Shown in pieces: positions 24,780-25,328 of a stretch of DNA of 25,328 bases. Every line of letters begins with the position of its first letter. Positions within the stretch are counted from its first letter, which is position 1. The DNA comes from Lyngbya sp. PCC 8106 (GTDB lineage: Bacteria > Cyanobacteriota > Cyanobacteriia > Cyanobacteriales > Microcoleaceae). The stretch lies in the NCBI RefSeq assembly GCF_000169095.1, contig NZ_AAVU01000068.1:1-25328 (forward strand), given 5' to 3'. A program made the position numbers and the translations under genes. The notes under the pieces are model-generated. The model ran no database searches. It was given only the letters and a program-made list of their open reading frames with translations, and was not told the origin of the DNA.

Positions 24780-25022
24780 ATGAAAGCCTTTGAAGTGATG
24801 GGAAAAATAGATGAAAACGGTCAACTTTTATTAGATGAACCTTTAGAGATTAAATCCGCCAGTCGCGTTAAAGTTATTCTGCTGGTATCCGAGGACAATG
24901 AACCCGATCCCGATGATACTCCCGTTGAGGAAATTAAAGCAAGTTTAAGACGTGCTTTACAAGAAGCAAAAGAAGGAAAAACTAGACCAATTTCTGAACT
25001 TTGGGAAAGAATTGATGACTAA
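24780..25022 (+). CDS. relN: RelN-family antitoxin
   Basis: 80-residue small protein that begins MKAFEVMGKIDENGQLLLDE and has an acidic centre (SEDNEPDPDDTPVEEIKASL) followed by a C-terminal helix, RRALQEAKEGKTRPISELWE. This layout is what I recall for the cyanobacterial RelN-type antitoxins, named after the Synechocystis pair ssr1114/slr0664. The N-terminal part resembles the short beta-strand DNA-binding domain of AbrB-like antitoxins and the C-terminal helix would wrap the toxin, which is inference. The start is the ATG at 24780 with GAGG about 8 bases upstream. It overlaps the toxin gene by 8 bases, as usual for such operons. Expected to repress its own operon. Confidence 0.75.
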   Translation: MKAFEVMGKIDENGQLLLDEPLEIKSASRVKVILLVSEDNEPDPDDTPVEEIKASLRRALQEAKEGKTRPISELWERIDD

Positions 25023-25328
25023 TAACTTACCAATTTCAGTTATATTTGCCGATGAATTTGAAAAAGAATTATATCGGTTATCGAAAAAATATCGGAATAT
25101 CAGAAAGGATGTTGAGCCGATTATTGAACAGCTACAGGAAAAAAGATTATTAGGCGATCGCCTTGCAGGTTTTGGTTCCAATCTTTATGTTTACAAGGTT
25201 AGGGTCAAAAATAGTAATATTAAAAAAGGGAAAAGTGGAGGATATCGAATTATCTACTTGCTAGAATCAGAAACCAGTATTTTATTATTAACTATCTATA
25301 GCAAATCAGACCAAGCAGACATTGCAGT
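25015..25328 (+). CDS. relE: RelE/ParE-family toxin, cut by the right edge
   Basis: 104 codons are visible and the frame is open at the window end, so a few C-terminal residues are missing. The family is the RelE-type ribosome-associated mRNA interferase. It starts MTNNLPISVIFADEFEKELY, continues with SKKYRNIRKDVEPIIEQLQE and a GDRLAGFGSNLYVYKVRVKN segment, then KKGKSGGYRIIYLLE, and ILLLTIYSKSDQADIA at the end. The GGYR(I)IY and IYSKSDQ segments are typical of the cyanobacterial RelE toxins that pair with RelN. The ATG at 25015 overlaps the antitoxin stop codon by 8 bases, implying coupled translation. Whether the missing end is intact cannot be seen. Confidence 0.8.
   Translation, partial: MTNNLPISVIFADEFEKELYRLSKKYRNIRKDVEPIIEQLQEKRLLGDRLAGFGSNLYVYKVRVKNSNIKKGKSGGYRIIYLLESETSILLLTIYSKSDQADIA

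Overview
The window is cyanobacterial chromosome. It carries psb30/ycf12 (a small photosystem II subunit), acsF (the aerobic Mg-protoporphyrin monomethyl ester cyclase of chlorophyll synthesis), several GCGATCGC (HIP1) octamers, three Uma2-family genes and a RelN/RelE-type toxin-antitoxin pair. The AT-rich DNA and the gene types fit a filamentous Oscillatoria/Lyngbya/Planktothrix-like organism, but the genus is an inference.

Layout. 1-1206 (-): N-terminal two fifths or so of ileS, with a good sigma70-type promoter upstream. 1416-2639 (-): two Uma2 nuclease-fold genes 24 bp apart. 2858-2989 (+): psb30. 3075-4003 (-): a DUF4346 protein and a small secreted protein. 4400-7119: two oligopeptide/dipeptide-type ABC permease genes (+) separated by a third Uma2 gene on the opposite strand that has a tandem-repeat coiled-coil tail. 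7278-8765 (+): tldD. 8961-9218 (-): unrecognised 85-residue protein with a palindrome upstream. 9376-9978 (+): glutathione S-transferase. 9983-11011 (-): EamA transporter gene broken by one in-frame TAA. 11207-11929 (+): glycerophosphodiester phosphodiesterase. 12171-13247 (+): acsF with a strong terminator. 13380-16389 (+): membrane PAS histidine kinase overlapping a receiver-histidine kinase hybrid. 16358-17245 (-): fructosamine-kinase family protein. 17316-20834: divergent DUF2079 membrane protein and GT39 glycosyltransferase. 21298-22287 (+): nucleotide-sugar epimerase, probably UDP-glucuronate 4-epimerase. 22394-24748 (+): pcrA/uvrD helicase. 24780-25328 (+): toxin-antitoxin pair, toxin cut by the window edge.

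How genes relate. Clear functional units are the overlapping two-component pair, the overlapping antitoxin-toxin pair, the split permease pair, and a loose envelope-polysaccharide neighbourhood (DUF2079, GT39, epimerase). The rest is ordinary single-gene housekeeping typical of scattered cyanobacterial operons. I see no convincing new multi-gene system. The points most worth checking are the nonsense-interrupted EamA gene, the Uma2 gene wedged between the permease genes, its 42-bp repeats, and the TTATTGTAC palindrome/half-site pair. I saw no tRNA, rRNA, CRISPR array or insertion sequence.
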